DNA from: Photorhabdus noenieputensis
GTDB lineage: Bacteria; Pseudomonadota; Gammaproteobacteria; Enterobacterales; Enterobacteriaceae
Reading direction: 5' to 3'
DNA: 64,000 nt
NCBI RefSeq assembly: GCF_018448935.1
Contig: NZ_RCWC01000023.1
Location: forward strand, 17,378 to 81,377
The notes beneath the pieces were generated by a model. It was given only the letters and a program-made list of their open reading frames with translations, was not told where the DNA came from and made no database searches. The position numbers were made by a program, and so were the translations under genes. Below are positions 36,827-49,256 of the stretch, one piece after another. Positions within the stretch are counted from its first letter, which is position 1, and each line of letters opens with the position of its first letter.

Positions 36827-37486
36827 ATGTCATCCTTAAGTAAAGAAGCTGAACTTGTGCATTCGGCGCTGGAAGCTCGTGGTCTTGAAACGCCTTTGCG
36901 TGGTCAGGCGTTGGTGCCGGAAGTGCGCAAAGCGCGTATTGAGGAGCATATGACGGAAATTATGAAACTGTTGAATCTCGATTTGCGTGATGACAGTTTG
37001 GCAGAAACCCCCAGTCGTATTGCAAAAATGTACGTCGATGAGATTTTTTCCGGGTTGGACTACAGTAATTTCCCAAAAATCACGTTGATAGAAAATAAAA
37101 TGAGAGTGGATGAAATGGTGACGGTGCGTGATATCACACTAACCAGCACCTGCGAACACCATTTTGTAACCATTGATGGCAAGGCGACGGTTGCCTATAT
37201 TCCAAAAGATAAAGTCATTGGGTTATCTAAGATTAACCGTATTGTGCAATTTTTTTCGCAGCGTCCACAGGTACAGGAACGTCTGACCCAACAGATCCTG
37301 ATTGCATTACAGACACTGCTTGGCACCAATAATGTTGCTGTATCGATTGATGCGGTCCATTACTGTGTGAAAGCGAGAGGTATCCGTGATGCAACCAGTA
37401 CCACGACAACAACTTCTCTGGGTGGATTGTTTAAATCTAGCCAAAATACCCGTCAAGAGTTTTTACGCACGACTCGTCATGTGTAA
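36827..37486 (+). CDS. folE: GTP cyclohydrolase I FolE
   Basis: Catalyses the first step of folate and pterin synthesis, GTP to 7,8-dihydroneopterin triphosphate. The 219-residue protein (E. coli 222) keeps the zinc ligands in LTSTCEHHF (Cys109, His112) and VHYCVKARG (Cys179), and the near-invariant [14 protein letters not shown] and [15 protein letters not shown]. The ATG at MSSLSKEA follows GGAG at 7 bases; a TTG four codons earlier is in frame but rejected. yeiB starts 21 bp after, so the two form an operon as in E. coli. Confidence 0.96.
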   Translation: MSSLSKEAELVHSALEARGLETPLRGQALVPEVRKARIEEHMTEIMKLLNLDLRDDSLAETPSRIAKMYVDEIFSGLDYSNFPKITLIENKMRVDEMVTVRDITLTSTCEHHFVTIDGKATVAYIPKDKVIGLSKINRIVQFFSQRPQVQERLTQQILIALQTLLGTNNVAVSIDAVHYCVKARGIRDATSTTTTTSLGGLFKSSQNTRQEFLRTTRHV

Positions 37487-37507
37487 TTTTTACATCGGGA
37501 TATAAGA

Positions 37508-39389
<1,882 letters not shown>

Positions 39390-39573
39390 TTAGTTACTGA
39401 ATTTGTAAAAGGCTACTTTACCTGAAATTTCTAAGCAAGTTTTCTCTTTGGCCTTTTTTAGCCGTAGTGGGTCTGATGAGGTGCTTATTGTTGCTTTGTG
39501 CATATTAGCTTTTCAGATTGAGGAGTATCTTTGACTCCGTTAAACGGCAAGTCCGTATTAGACTGATGGTAAG

Positions 39574-39613
39574 AAAAAAGCCTGATAGTAAAAGTAAACT
39601 AACAGGCTTTTTG
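39574..39613 (-). terminator. maeA terminator
   Basis: Stem AAAAAGCCTG / CAGGCTTTTT with an AT-rich loop, 20 bp past the maeA stop. T-run present on the minus strand. Confidence 0.85.
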
Positions 39614-39633
39614 CATATTTTTAGCGATAAGAA

Positions 39634-41331
39634 TCAGAATGAAGTACGTTTATACACGCGATATTCAGGTTTCCAAAAGTTGCGTTCAATCGCTTCATCC
39701 AGTGCGCCATCCGAGGTAACAGTGGCAACGCCCTGTATTTGTGCTTCTTTGGCGACTTGTTTAGCAATTTTACGTGACACTTCCTGAATATCATCAATAA
39801 GTGGCAATAACGGACCTTGACCTTGTTGGGCTAAGGGTGAACAATCCGCCAGTGTTCGGCTTGCTGCCATCAGCATACTGTCAGTAACCAGTTTAGCCCC
39901 TGATGCAATGACACCCAGACCAATTCCGGGGAAGATATAGGCGTTGTTACATTGAGCGATTGGATATTCCTGATCTTTATATTTTACCGGATTAAACGGG
40001 CTACCTGTCGCAACCAAGGCGGTGCCATCTGTCCAGTTGATGATATCTTCAGGGCGAGCTTCAACGCGGGAAGTTGGATTCGATAACGGCATGACGATTG
40101 GACGTTCACAGTGTTGATGCATTTCACGGATGATCTCTTCTGTAAACAAACCTGACTGGCCTGAAACACCAATCAATACCGTCGGTTTAGCATTACGGAC
40201 AACATCAAGCAACGAAATGGCATCGCTGTTCACATCCCATTGAGTCAATGAGTCGCTTTTCTGTACCAGCTTATTCTGGAAATCCAATAGATTTGGCAGT
40301 TTGTCTGTCAATAAACCGAAACGGTCAACCATGAAAATACGGGCACGAGCCTGTTCTTCACTTAAACCTTCGGATTTCATCTGGGCGACGATCTGTTCTG
40401 CAATGCCGCAACCGGCGGAACCCGCGCCAAGGAAGGTAACTGTTTGATCTTTTAACTGACGGCCAGCCGCGCGGCTAGCGGCAATTAAGCTACCTAACGT
40501 AACGGCGGCGGTTCCTTGAATATCATCATTAAAGCAACAAAGCTCGTGGCGATAACGGTCAAGTAGAGGCATGGCATTTTTTTGTGCAAAATCTTCAAAT
40601 TGCAGCAGCACATTTGGCCAGCGGCGTTTAACAGCCTGAATAAATTCGTCTACGAATTCATCATATTCTTTACCCGTGATACGCGGATGACGCCAGCCCA
40701 TATATAACGGGTCATTCAGGCGTTGCGGGTTGTTAGTGCCGACATCCAGAACGACTGGCAGTGTATAAGCCGGGCTGATGCCACCGCAGGCGGTATATAA
40801 AGAGAGCTTGCCGATAGGAATACCCATGCCGCCAATGCCTTGGTCGCCCAAACCAAGGATACGTTCACCATCGGTAACCACGATGACTTTTACATTTTGT
40901 TTGGTCGCATTTTGCAGCATATCATCAATATGTGCTTTGTTTGGATATGAGATAAACAGGCCACGGGCACGGCGGTAAATATCGGAAAAGTGCTCACAAG
41001 CTTCACCAACGGTTGGCGTGTAGATGATTGGCATCATTTCGTTCAAATGTGCATCCAGCAGGCGGTAGAACAGGGTTTCGTTAGTGTCCTGAATATTTCG
41101 CAGATAAATGTGCTTATCTGCGTCATTTTTGAAATCAAGATATTGTCGATAAGCACGTTCAGCTTGTTCTTCGATGGTTTCGACTGCTTCCGGTAATAAA
41201 CCGTAAAGATTAAAATTGCTGCGTTCTTCTTTAGTAAAAGCGCTGCCTTTATTCAGCAAGGGGAATTCCAACAGAATTGGGCCAGCATGGGGAATATATA
41301 GTGGACGTTTACTTTCGTGTTCCAGTTCCAT
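39634..41331 (-). CDS. maeA: NAD-dependent malic enzyme MaeA
   Basis: Oxidative decarboxylation of malate to pyruvate with NAD. 565 residues, the same length as E. coli MaeA (SfcA). Landmarks are [32 protein letters not shown], the metal-binding [20 protein letters not shown] and [12 protein letters not shown], and the NAD-binding [15 protein letters not shown]. The start ATG follows GATTC, a weak ribosome binding site. Confidence 0.96.
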   Translation of the reverse strand: MELEHESKRPLYIPHAGPILLEFPLLNKGSAFTKEERSNFNLYGLLPEAVETIEEQAERAYRQYLDFKNDADKHIYLRNIQDTNETLFYRLLDAHLNEMMPIIYTPTVGEACEHFSDIYRRARGLFISYPNKAHIDDMLQNATKQNVKVIVVTDGERILGLGDQGIGGMGIPIGKLSLYTACGGISPAYTLPVVLDVGTNNPQRLNDPLYMGWRHPRITGKEYDEFVDEFIQAVKRRWPNVLLQFEDFAQKNAMPLLDRYRHELCCFNDDIQGTAAVTLGSLIAASRAAGRQLKDQTVTFLGAGSAGCGIAEQIVAQMKSEGLSEEQARARIFMVDRFGLLTDKLPNLLDFQNKLVQKSDSLTQWDVNSDAISLLDVVRNAKPTVLIGVSGQSGLFTEEIIREMHQHCERPIVMPLSNPTSRVEARPEDIINWTDGTALVATGSPFNPVKYKDQEYPIAQCNNAYIFPGIGLGVIASGAKLVTDSMLMAASRTLADCSPLAQQGQGPLLPLIDDIQEVSRKIAKQVAKEAQIQGVATVTSDGALDEAIERNFWKPEYRVYKRTSF

Positions 41332-41503
41332 GAATCTTACTCTTTGAACTAAATGGATAACAAGGTTAACTACAGATCCTAAGAGATAGGAAAAATATGT
41401 ACAGCAAATGTTACTTAATTAGAGGTATTATGAGTAAAAATGAGAGATAACATCCAGATTTGGCTAATAAAATGTTACGGTAATTGTTTTTTATAGCGGA
41501 AAA

Positions 41504-41523
41504 CCCTCTATGTAGATAGAGGG
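41504..41523 (-). terminator. cdd terminator
   Basis: Perfect 8-bp stem CCCTCTAT / ATAGAGGG with a 4-base loop, 22 bp past the cdd stop. T-rich on the minus strand. Confidence 0.85.
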
Positions 41524-41545
41524 AAAAATGAATTTTCCACTGAAT

Positions 41546-42430
41546 TTAGAAAGTGTAGTAATCAAATTTGCTGCAACCGAGCGTAGCAAGTATGGATTGA
41601 GTTGCACTTCGTTGGGATAAATCACAGTTTTTTTCCTCAACCAACACAGCTCTGTCGATAGCCAAGAAATCACCACCAGAAATGTTCATCAGAATCAGCG
41701 CTGCTTGTAATGGGGGTAAGCTTGGGTTAAATGCGGCATTTTCTGCATAACGCCCGGGATAAATTTTTCCATCTTTTCCTAAAAGCGCAATGCCACTGTA
41801 GGAATTACTGTATGGGGCATAGCTCTGGTTTGCTGCATCTAATGCAGTCAGGACTAATTTATCCGTGGTTTCTAGTTTATAACCATGATTAACCGGGTCC
41901 ATCAACAACGTCTTGATGCCCAGATCGTTTGGGCCAAAAGAATCTGGCAGATAATGACCTAATGTTGAAGGTACCTGCTTTGGTAGGTGAATCTCTAATT
42001 GGGTGCCACTATTAAGTTCATTCATAAATTGACGGCAATGGCCGCACGGAGAGTAATTCACAGTCACAGATGCCAGTTTTTTCTCGCCCAATAACCAGGC
42101 GTGAGTAATCGCACATTGTTCAGCATGAATCGTTTGCTGTAGTGGCACGCCAGCAAATTCCATATTAGCGCCAAAATAGAGATTTCCGCTTTTACCGCGG
42201 GCAATGGCACCAACATTGAAATGTGATATTGGTGTCAGGGAACATGCCGCTGCGAGTGGTAACAGGGCGACAGCCAGGGTATTGTCATCAAAACCGCAGG
42301 CTTTCTTAATAGACTCAGCTTGTTCAGCAGTAAGCATGGCAGGAAAGTCATTGTTTCCTGCATAAGGTAAAAGTGCATCCTGTAGTTTAGCAGGTAGTTG
42401 TACCCAAATAGGGTGAAAACGAGCTTGCAT
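41546..42430 (-). CDS. cdd: Cytidine deaminase Cdd
   Basis: Zinc enzyme that converts cytidine and deoxycytidine to uridine and deoxyuridine in pyrimidine salvage. 294 residues, as in E. coli. The zinc-binding active site is TIHAEQCAI (His, Glu) and SPCGHCRQF (two Cys). The C-terminal half is the degenerate second deaminase domain typical of the dimeric enterobacterial form. The neighbours yohK and yohJ lie just upstream on the same strand, as in E. coli. A CRP-like site lies 58-73 bp upstream of the start. Confidence 0.96.
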   Translation of the reverse strand: MQARFHPIWVQLPAKLQDALLPYAGNNDFPAMLTAEQAESIKKACGFDDNTLAVALLPLAAACSLTPISHFNVGAIARGKSGNLYFGANMEFAGVPLQQTIHAEQCAITHAWLLGEKKLASVTVNYSPCGHCRQFMNELNSGTQLEIHLPKQVPSTLGHYLPDSFGPNDLGIKTLLMDPVNHGYKLETTDKLVLTALDAANQSYAPYSNSYSGIALLGKDGKIYPGRYAENAAFNPSLPPLQAALILMNISGGDFLAIDRAVLVEEKNCDLSQRSATQSILATLGCSKFDYYTF

Positions 42431-42487
42431 AGTGTGATCTCCGAATTAACTTAAGAATCATTCTAAGTTGTCTGATTAGATTTGTAA

Positions 42488-42503
42488 TGTGATAAATGTC
42501 ATA
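42488..42503 (-). promoter_or_regulatory. CRP-like site upstream of cdd
   Basis: TGTGA-N6-TCATA, two mismatches to the TGTGA-N6-TCACA core, 58-73 bp before the cdd ATG. E. coli cdd is activated by CRP and repressed by CytR, so a site here is expected. Inferred by pattern only. Confidence 0.5.
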
Positions 42504-42573
42504 TAGATGAATGAGACTTATGTAATTGAAGTGGATAATCAAGCGATTAATATCAAATTTCCTAACAGCTAAA

Positions 42574-43269
42574 CTAGCTAAATAGGTATAACAGCACCGG
42601 GAATATAAAGGGGGCTGTTAGTGAAGTAATGATACCGCAGGTCATCAATGCCAATGAGCTGTATGCGCCTTCAACAAAATTGACCTCTGCACAGCGGGCA
42701 GTACCCAAAGCATGTGATGCCGTTCCCATTGCCAAGCCGCGGGATGCTTTGGTTTTTACCTGTAAGAGATCGAACAGGTTGTGACCAAATATTGCCCCGA
42801 GAATGCCGACAAAAATGACGCAAGCAGCGCTGATTGCCGGAATACCGCCAATGGCATCTGCTACTGCCATTGCTATTGGCGTGGTGACGGATTTAGGTAA
42901 TATCGAAGCGGCCATTTCAGGCGTTGCGCCCATCCACAAGGCAATAGCAGTGCCTGTTACCATAGCGACAATACTGCCAATAAAACAGATGCTGATAATG
43001 GATTTCCATTGGGCACGGATCTGATGTAGCTGCTCATATAAAGGAAATGCCAGCGCAACCACGGCGGGTTGGAGTAGATCATTTAGAATTCGGCTGCCGG
43101 CAAAATAGTGTTCATAAGGAGTGTGGGTTATCAACAATATTGGAATAATGATGGCGATAGAAACCAATAAGGGGTTCAGAATGGGAATTTTGCATCGTAG
43201 TGAAAGTTTTCTTGCGGTGTAGAATACAATCAATGTTAATGGCAGTGACCACCAAATGTGACTTAACAT
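42574..43269 (-). CDS. yohK: LrgB-family membrane protein YohK
   Basis: Inner-membrane protein of 231 residues, LrgB/CidB family, with six or seven hydrophobic segments. Motifs include PALVSIAIII-like segments, QPAVVALAFPLYEQLHQIR, LPKSVTTPIAMAVADAIGG and the family SHALGTARC. LrgAB-type pairs act in export of small acids or modulation of murein hydrolases; the E. coli pair is less well defined. It begins 2 bp after yohJ ends, so the two are one operon. Confidence 0.92.
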   Translation of the reverse strand: MLSHIWWSLPLTLIVFYTARKLSLRCKIPILNPLLVSIAIIIPILLITHTPYEHYFAGSRILNDLLQPAVVALAFPLYEQLHQIRAQWKSIISICFIGSIVAMVTGTAIALWMGATPEMAASILPKSVTTPIAMAVADAIGGIPAISAACVIFVGILGAIFGHNLFDLLQVKTKASRGLAMGTASHALGTARCAEVNFVEGAYSSLALMTCGIITSLTAPFIFPVLLYLFS

Positions 43270-43271
43270 TT

Positions 43272-43700
43272 TTATTTCTCTTGTCTCTGTTGTTCACTCT
43301 TAATTTCTGATGCGGAACCCATAATTGGACGTTCACGATGAACATAGTGGGAACTGCAAGCAACGATAATCATAACAATTGCGGTACTGATCAGGCATGA
43401 AAAAACAATTGGAATTATCTGTTGGCTGAGTTGATCGTAATAATTCATCACGCCTACGCCAATAGGCAGAAACAGCAAAGTCATATTTTTTAGTAACAGA
43501 CTACAACCTGGTTTTGCCCAGTGAGCAGGAATTAGTTGGAGAGCCAATAAAACGAACAATATCAACATGCCGATAATACTGCCGGGAATAATGATGGGTA
43601 ATAAGGAAGAAATGGCATTGCCTGTCAACAAACACAAATAAATCAGAACAAATGCTCGCAGGTACTGCCAACCAATAACCAGTACTTCACGAAACGACAT
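43272..43700 (-). CDS. yohJ: LrgA-family membrane protein YohJ
   Basis: LrgA/CidA holin-like inner-membrane protein of 142 residues with four hydrophobic segments. It contains the family core [18 protein letters not shown] and [15 protein letters not shown]. The frame is open 13 codons upstream, but the start [17 protein letters not shown] follows AGGAATTTCGTT and aligns with E. coli YohJ (132 aa). The C-terminal tail is longer than in E. coli. Operon with yohK. Confidence 0.92.
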   Translation of the reverse strand: MSFREVLVIGWQYLRAFVLIYLCLLTGNAISSLLPIIIPGSIIGMLILFVLLALQLIPAHWAKPGCSLLLKNMTLLFLPIGVGVMNYYDQLSQQIIPIVFSCLISTAIVMIIVACSSHYVHRERPIMGSASEIKSEQQRQEK

Positions 43701-43995
43701 AACGAAATTCCTAATTCCGGTGAGGTATTCATCATACAATTAACTTTGGGGATGTGCCATCTTTTCCTTCGAAAGGATGACGGAAATTTCGGCGGTTCTG
43801 GATTACAGCCCCGATAAAATGATTAGCAAGATTGGTAATGTGTGGTTTGATTTAATATGAGATTTTCTAGAAAAAAGTGAACTTTATGATAGCGTTGAAG
43901 TCCAACCATACGAAAACATACGCTATGGAAAAAATAGTAATTTAATCAATTGCAGGTTGGAATACAACTCGCAGATATATTATATGGGAATAACC

Positions 43996-44520
43996 ATGCA
44001 AATTTGTAGGATGAATTATAACGACCTGTCCGATAATGGACGAAAGGCTAAATTTCATTGTTATGGCGTTGGTATATTTGACGTTTTCTCTGGTCAAGAT
44101 CCATATGTCAACAAGTCTGAATGTTCTTACATTGAGAAATCAGCAATTCCTCCAGGTCAGTATTGGATTGTTGATCGTCCGGTTGGTAGCATAGCGAACC
44201 AAGTCAGAGGCACAGCTCTTGATATGATTCATGGTACTAATCATTCTCAATGGTTTGGGTTATATAGTTTTCAGACAATGAATGATTATATATTCGTGAA
44301 CGGTGTTCGACGCGGAGCATTTCGTCTTCATCCATTGCGTCCGAATGGTAGCGGCGAGTCTTGGGGATGTATCACCTTTTATCGTGTCTCTGACTTTAAT
44401 ATCGTGCGAAACGCTCTGCTCCGTACCCATAAGTTTAAAGTACCGGGCAGCTCATTGATGGCATACGGTAGAGTTGATGTTACGGGGAATACAAATTTTG
44501 GTGCGTGTAAAGTTTCTTAG
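43996..44520 (+). CDS. DUF2778 / Tlde1-like T6SS peptidoglycan effector
   Basis: 174-residue protein of the DUF2778 family (Tlde1, an L,D-transpeptidase-like effector that attacks peptidoglycan of competing bacteria). Shared stretches are GIFDVFSGQ, IPPGQYWIVDRPVGS, QWFGLY, FRLHPLRPNGSGESWGCITF with probable catalytic His112 and Cys125, then FNIVRNALLRT and VPGSSLMAYGRVDV. No signal peptide, as expected for a T6SS cargo. The start behind GGGAATAACC is chosen over in-frame upstream codons. The immunity candidate overlaps its 3' end, and an hcp gene faces it from downstream. Confidence 0.85.
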   Translation: MQICRMNYNDLSDNGRKAKFHCYGVGIFDVFSGQDPYVNKSECSYIEKSAIPPGQYWIVDRPVGSIANQVRGTALDMIHGTNHSQWFGLYSFQTMNDYIFVNGVRRGAFRLHPLRPNGSGESWGCITFYRVSDFNIVRNALLRTHKFKVPGSSLMAYGRVDVTGNTNFGACKVS

Positions 44521-44767
44521 CTTTTTTGGTTATTTACTATGCCTGTTGATCGCACTGCTAGCGTTCCGGCTCATTACTCCGTTAAACTTGGCTGTTTATC
44601 AGGTGTACCGTATGGTAGAACGTTTCCTGAACAGGATAAATTTGGGTTGGTTAGGAGGAAATTACGAGGATAGCTGGATTGAATTGTTTATAGACATCTT
44701 TGCACTCTTAATGATAGCTCTAATTATACACAAAATCGCCAGTCGGATCTTTAATAGACTTCGGTAA
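44501..44767 (+). CDS. Membrane-bound immunity protein candidate
   Basis: 88-residue protein starting at a GTG inside the last codons of the Tlde1-like gene (20-base overlap). It has two strongly hydrophobic spans (FLSFFGYLLCLLIALLAF near the start and LFIDIFALLMIALIIHKIA near the end) with a 35-residue middle containing NRINLGWLGGNYEDSWI, which would face the periplasm, where the effector acts. Overlap and order are typical of effector/immunity pairs. No known family is recognised, so the immunity role is inferred from position and topology. Confidence 0.75.
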   Translation: MRVKFLSFFGYLLCLLIALLAFRLITPLNLAVYQVYRMVERFLNRINLGWLGGNYEDSWIELFIDIFALLMIALIIHKIASRIFNRLR

Positions 44768-44769
44768 AA

Positions 44770-44784
44770 TGCCGGATATTCCGG
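44770..44784. terminator. Shared hairpin between immunity gene and hcp
   Basis: Stem GCCGGA / TCCGGC with a 3-base loop between two convergent stop codons. Confidence 0.65.
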
Positions 44785-44793
44785 CGTTATTTA

Positions 44794-45276
44794 TTAGCGC
44801 TCTTTCCACGAATCAGAGTAAATGATATTACCGTCAAGGTATTTCCACGTAATTTTCTCGTATCTGATTTCAACGGATTCTAGATGATTAAGGTGTTGGT
44901 AAGATGGATCTTTTATATTATGCATTACTGGAGAAATTGAAACAATTTTCACTCCGCTCATAAGGATATGAAAATACTCCTCTTCCTGACCTGCATCGTC
45001 TATTCTGTACCACTTGATATTGGCAGATTGTAACGTCTGTCCAGTGGCAACAGCTTTATATAGGTATGGAGATGCCCGATCAAATTCTTTTTCGAAACTC
45101 ATTGAACCATGTACTCTGGTACCCGTTAGTTTTCCTGTACTACTATCAGTGGGAATATATAGACTATGGTTAAAACTCAGGATTTCAATGCTACCCTCGC
45201 GATTTTGTACATCGACAGATCCCTTAATGTCTGCACCACCATCATCTTGCAACCATATATATGCCGGTATGGCCAT
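44794..45276 (-). CDS. Hcp-family T6SS tube protein
   Basis: Hcp protein of 160 residues that stacks as hexamer rings in the type VI secretion tube and carries small effectors. Typical opening AIPAYIWLQDDGGADIKGSV, then VQNREGSIEILSFNHSLYIP, LTGTRVHGSMSFEKEFDRAS and SVEIRYEKITWKYLDGNI. The ATG follows AGGAGGTTAGT. No other T6SS structural genes are nearby, so it is an orphan hcp beside its likely cargo (the Tlde1-like effector), facing it on the other strand. Confidence 0.92.
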   Translation of the reverse strand: MAIPAYIWLQDDGGADIKGSVDVQNREGSIEILSFNHSLYIPTDSSTGKLTGTRVHGSMSFEKEFDRASPYLYKAVATGQTLQSANIKWYRIDDAGQEEEYFHILMSGVKIVSISPVMHNIKDPSYQHLNHLESVEIRYEKITWKYLDGNIIYSDSWKER

Positions 45277-45837
45277 ACTAACCTCCTAATAACTTTCCTA
45301 CACATTGATTTACTTCAATTCCATTCTAAATTCGATGATAATTTAACTGAATTATCTCACTATAACTAGTGATAACTTCATTAACTACTTTGAACTTACT
45401 TTCTATTGAAGAAAATCTAAAGTGGATACTGGAGACGGAAATTTTCCATGTCACATATAATTAACCAATAAAAGAGGATCAAAACCAAGGTACGGTAGTT
45501 GACTTGTTCAACACAAAACAGCTAAAAAATCCAAGTGCAGGTCTATCTTCTATTGGCCCTTTATTGGCCCTTATTCGACAATTAACGAAAAAGTTTGCCC
45601 AGAAAACCGATTCTCAAGGTACAAGCTGGATACCAGTCACCTCAGTAATAGTCCTTACTAAGTATTTTGAAATGAAGACTCTAATTTACTGGCAGCTTTC
45701 ACGACTTGCTCGCTGGCATGTTGAAAGTGATGTTCTGGGTAAATCCAAAATACAAGGATGTCAAAGCTCACATTAAAATCAAGCGGGGATCATTGCTGAT
45801 CCCCGAGGGTAAAAATATTAATGAAATAAATTAACTA
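45277..45837. other. Spacer upstream of hcp, no convincing gene
   Basis: About 560 bp. A 90-codon plus-strand frame (45504-45776) and a neighbouring 39-codon frame exist but neither looks like a real protein. It may be a decayed remnant. The metG hairpin lies at the right end. Confidence 0.45.
45784..45805 (-). terminator. metG terminator
   Basis: Perfect 9-bp stem CGGGGATCA / TGATCCCCG with a 4-base loop, 32 bp past the metG stop. Confidence 0.75.
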
Positions 45838-47865
45838 TTATTTCACTTGCATACCGGGTTGTGCGCCGCTGTCAGGGCTGAGTAAGAAGATATCTTTTCC
45901 GCCAGGTCCGGCGGCCATAACCATCCCTTCCGAAATACCAAAGCGCATTTTGCGTGGTGCCAGATTAGCAACCATAATGGTTAAACGGCCTTCCAGTGCT
46001 TTTGGATCAGGGTAACTGGAGCGGATACCCGAAAATACCTGACGGGTTTCGCCACCAAGATCCAACATTAGTTTCAGCAACTTATCTGAGCCTTCGACAA
46101 AATCAGCCTGTTTAATAAGGGCGACGCGCATATCAACTTTGGCAAAATCATCAAAGGTGATGGTGTCTTGAATCGGATCTTCTGCCAGTGGACCGCTGAC
46201 TTTTTGTGGTGTGTTGATGCTCTCTTTAGATGCTGCAACCATAGCGTCCACTTTATCCATATCAATGCGGTTGAACAGGGCTTTAAAGGCAGAAACTTGA
46301 TGATCTAGTAGCGGTTGTTCAATACCATGCCAAGTGAGTTCTGTATTTAAGAAAGCTTCTGCGCGTTCTGCCAGACTTGGCAAAACAGGTTTCAGGAAAG
46401 TCATCAAAACGCGGAACAGGTTGATGCCCATTGAACAGATAGCTTGAAGATCGGCATCACGGCCTTCTTCTTTTGCCACTACCCACGGCGCTTGCTCATC
46501 CACATAACGGTTTGCCAAATCAGCCAGTGCCATGATTTCGCGGATTGCTTTGCTGAATTCGCGGTTATTAAACTCTTCTGCAATCACCTTTGCTCCATCA
46601 ATAAATTGTTGGTAGAGCGCCGGATCAGCCAGTTTATCCGCCAGCTTGCCGTTAAAGCGTTTATTGATGAAGCCTGCATTACGGGAGGCCAGGTTAACAA
46701 CTTTATTAACGATATCGCTGTTAACACGCTGAACAAAATCTTCCAGATTCAGATCGATATCATCAATGCGAGCAGAGAGTTTGGCTGCATAGTAATAACG
46801 CAAACAGTCTGCATCCAGATGATCCAAGTAAGTGCTGGCTTTAATAAAAGTACCTCGGGATTTGGACATCTTCGCACCGTTGACGGTGACATAGCCGTGA
46901 ACAAATACGTTGGTTGGCTTACGGTAACCGCTGCCTTCCAACATAGCCGGCCAGAACAGGCTGTGGAAATAAACAATGTCTTTACCGATAAAATGATACA
47001 GATCGGTGGTGGAATCTTTTGCCCAGAACTCATCAAAGCTTAGATTTCCGCGTTTGTCACACAGGTTTTGGAAAGAGCCCATATAACCGATAGGAGCATC
47101 CAACCAGACATAGAAATATTTGCCCGGCGCGTCAGGAATTTCAAAGCCGAAATAGGGGGCATCACGGGTGATATCCCACTGTTGTAAACCGGATTCAAAC
47201 CATTCCTGCATTTTGTTGGCAACTTGTTCCTGTAATGCGCCGGAACGGGTCCAGGCTTGCAACATGTCACTGAATGCGGGCAGATCGAAAAAGAAATGTT
47301 CTGTTTCACGCATTTCTGGCGTCGCGCCGGAGACGGCAGAACGTGGGTTGACTAGCTCAGTTGGGCTGTAGGTTGAACCGCAAACTTCGCAATTATCGCC
47401 GTACTGATCTTCCGCCTTACATTTCGGGCAGCTACCTTTGACAAAGCGATCCGGCAGAAACATATTCTTTTCAGGATCATATAACTGAGAAATAGTACGA
47501 CTCTTAATATGGCCGTTTTTCTTCAGTTCGAAATAGATTTTAGTTGAGAATGCTTGGTTCTCTTCACTATGCGTAGAGTGATAGTTATCATAGCTCACTG
47601 AAAAGCCAGTAAAATCCTGATGATGCTCTTGGTTCACCGCTGCGATCATCTCTTCAGGAGCAATACCCATTTGCTGAGCTTTCAGCATGATTGGCGTTCC
47701 ATGAGCGTCATCGGCACAGATAAAGTGAACCTCTTTGCCGCGCATTCGTTGAAAACGGACCCAAATATCTGCTTGGATATGTTCCAGCATGTGACCGAGG
47801 TGGATTGGACCGTTAGCATATGGTAACGCGCACGTCACCAATAATTTTTTTGCGACTTGAGACAT
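45838..47865 (-). CDS. metG: Methionyl-tRNA synthetase MetG
   Basis: Class I aminoacyl-tRNA synthetase of 675 residues (E. coli 677). The HIGH motif appears as [11 protein letters not shown], the KMSKS loop as [11 protein letters not shown]. The zinc knuckle is [18 protein letters not shown]. The C-terminal 110 residues form the EMAPII-like tRNA-binding domain ([35 protein letters not shown]), used for dimerisation. The start codon follows AAGGATCTG-like sequence. Divergent from mrp. Confidence 0.97.
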   Translation of the reverse strand: MSQVAKKLLVTCALPYANGPIHLGHMLEHIQADIWVRFQRMRGKEVHFICADDAHGTPIMLKAQQMGIAPEEMIAAVNQEHHQDFTGFSVSYDNYHSTHSEENQAFSTKIYFELKKNGHIKSRTISQLYDPEKNMFLPDRFVKGSCPKCKAEDQYGDNCEVCGSTYSPTELVNPRSAVSGATPEMRETEHFFFDLPAFSDMLQAWTRSGALQEQVANKMQEWFESGLQQWDITRDAPYFGFEIPDAPGKYFYVWLDAPIGYMGSFQNLCDKRGNLSFDEFWAKDSTTDLYHFIGKDIVYFHSLFWPAMLEGSGYRKPTNVFVHGYVTVNGAKMSKSRGTFIKASTYLDHLDADCLRYYYAAKLSARIDDIDLNLEDFVQRVNSDIVNKVVNLASRNAGFINKRFNGKLADKLADPALYQQFIDGAKVIAEEFNNREFSKAIREIMALADLANRYVDEQAPWVVAKEEGRDADLQAICSMGINLFRVLMTFLKPVLPSLAERAEAFLNTELTWHGIEQPLLDHQVSAFKALFNRIDMDKVDAMVAASKESINTPQKVSGPLAEDPIQDTITFDDFAKVDMRVALIKQADFVEGSDKLLKLMLDLGGETRQVFSGIRSSYPDPKALEGRLTIMVANLAPRKMRFGISEGMVMAAGPGGKDIFLLSPDSGAQPGMQVK

Positions 47866-48058
47866 AGTAAGGATCTGACTTCCAATAAGTGAAAAAGGAA
47901 GTTTGATGTTAACCGATCAAAAAAATTGTCGCTAGGGTAAGGTTTAATCTCAGTGAGTTTTGTGGGATAAAAATTGAATTAGTGAGCAGGAAGTGGGTTT
48001 TTATCGCCAATCTTATCCGAACGCATTGGGTTCTGTTATGATGGAAAGATGGTTTTTA

Positions 48059-48077
48059 GCTAATGATAATCATTAAA
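48059..48077. promoter_or_regulatory. Fur box-like sequence in the mrp leader
   Basis: GCTAATGATAATCATTAAA matches the 19-bp Fur consensus (GATAATGATAATCATTATC) at 16 positions. It ends at the ribosome binding site AAGGAG of mrp, about 10 bp before the ATG. Fur binding here would block transcription or ribosome access. Inferred by pattern. Confidence 0.7.
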
Positions 48078-48086
48078 GGAGCCGGG

Positions 48087-49199
48087 ATGAACTCACAATC
48101 CCCCGAGCAGACCAATCCTGACCTGCTGAAATCTCAGGTAACAAAAATACTTGCTACTTTTACACACCTGACACTAGAACGTGATTTGATAACATTGAAG
48201 GCGCTACATCACTGTACGATGCTTGATGGTGTCTTGCACATTGAATTACTGATGCCGTTTGTCTGGCAACGCGGTTTTAAGGCGTTAAAAGCGGCGACAA
48301 CGGAAAAATTACAGGCGGTAACTGGCGCAAAATCGGTAGCGTGGAAATTGATCCATGATATCAGCACATTACGTCGTGCTAATGATCTGCCGGGAATTAA
48401 TGGCGTCCGTAATATTTTGGCTGTCAGCTCAGGTAAAGGTGGGGTGGGTAAATCCAGCACAGCCGTGAACTTGGCGCTGGCATTGGCTCAGGAAGGGGCA
48501 AAGGTTGGTATTCTGGATGCAGATATCTACGGCCCTTCTGTTCCGAGTATGTTGGGAACCTCTAAAGAGCGCCCGACTTCTCCTGACGGGCAGCATATGG
48601 CACCGATCATGACGCATGGTCTTGCCACTAACTCTATTGGTTATTTAGTAACAGATGATAATGCAATGGTATGGCGTGGCCCAATGGCGAGTAAGGCATT
48701 GATGCAGATGTTACAGGATACATTGTGGCCGGATCTTGATTATCTGGTTATTGATATGCCACCAGGAACCGGTGATATTCAGCTCACTTTGTCACAAAAC
48801 ATCCCAGTAACGGGGGCGCTGGTGGTAACAACGCCTCAGGATATTGCCTTGATTGACGCAATGAAAGGTATCGTCATGTTCCAGAAAGTGAAGGTGCCTG
48901 TACTGGGGATTGTTGAAAACATGAGTGTGCATATTTGTAGCAACTGTGGTCATTCGGAACCTATCTTTGGTACGGGCGGAGCAGAAAAATTGGCGGCTAA
49001 ATATCACTGTAACTTATTGGGACAAATCCCTCTGCATATTTCGTTGCGTGAAGACCTTGATCGTGGGCAACCAACTGTTATCAGTGATCCTGATAGTGAA
49101 TTTACCGATATTTATCGCGAAATTGCCGCGAATATTTCAGCACAGATGTACTGGCAAGGTGAGAAGATACCAACAGAAATTTCGTTCCGTGCTGTTTAA
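48087..49199 (+). CDS. mrp: Iron-sulfur cluster carrier ATPase Mrp (ApbC)
   Basis: ParA-like ATPase of 370 residues (E. coli 369) that carries [4Fe-4S] clusters to target proteins. Deviant Walker A is SSGKGGVGKSST (residues 114-125), then GILDADIYGPSVPSMLG and LVIDMPPGTGDIQLTLSQ. The cluster-binding CxxC is CSNCGHSEP. The start MNSQSPEQ follows AGGAGCCGGG. The frame is open 8 codons further up but that includes a Fur-like palindrome. Divergent from metG, as in E. coli. Confidence 0.96.
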   Translation: MNSQSPEQTNPDLLKSQVTKILATFTHLTLERDLITLKALHHCTMLDGVLHIELLMPFVWQRGFKALKAATTEKLQAVTGAKSVAWKLIHDISTLRRANDLPGINGVRNILAVSSGKGGVGKSSTAVNLALALAQEGAKVGILDADIYGPSVPSMLGTSKERPTSPDGQHMAPIMTHGLATNSIGYLVTDDNAMVWRGPMASKALMQMLQDTLWPDLDYLVIDMPPGTGDIQLTLSQNIPVTGALVVTTPQDIALIDAMKGIVMFQKVKVPVLGIVENMSVHICSNCGHSEPIFGTGGAEKLAAKYHCNLLGQIPLHISLREDLDRGQPTVISDPDSEFTDIYREIAANISAQMYWQGEKIPTEISFRAV

Positions 49200-49220
49200 T
49201 GTTGGCATTTGATTGATGAT

Positions 49221-49256
49221 AACGGGTGGTGGATGTTTTCATTGCCCGTTTTTTTC
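49221..49256 (+). terminator. mrp terminator
   Basis: Stem AACGGG / CCCGTT followed by seven T, 21 bp past the mrp stop. Confidence 0.85.

Noticed and set aside
45504..45776. 90-codon plus-strand frame and a following 39-codon frame before metG
   Set aside because: No recognisable motif, biased composition, and the second frame runs through the metG terminator hairpin. Probably non-coding or decayed.
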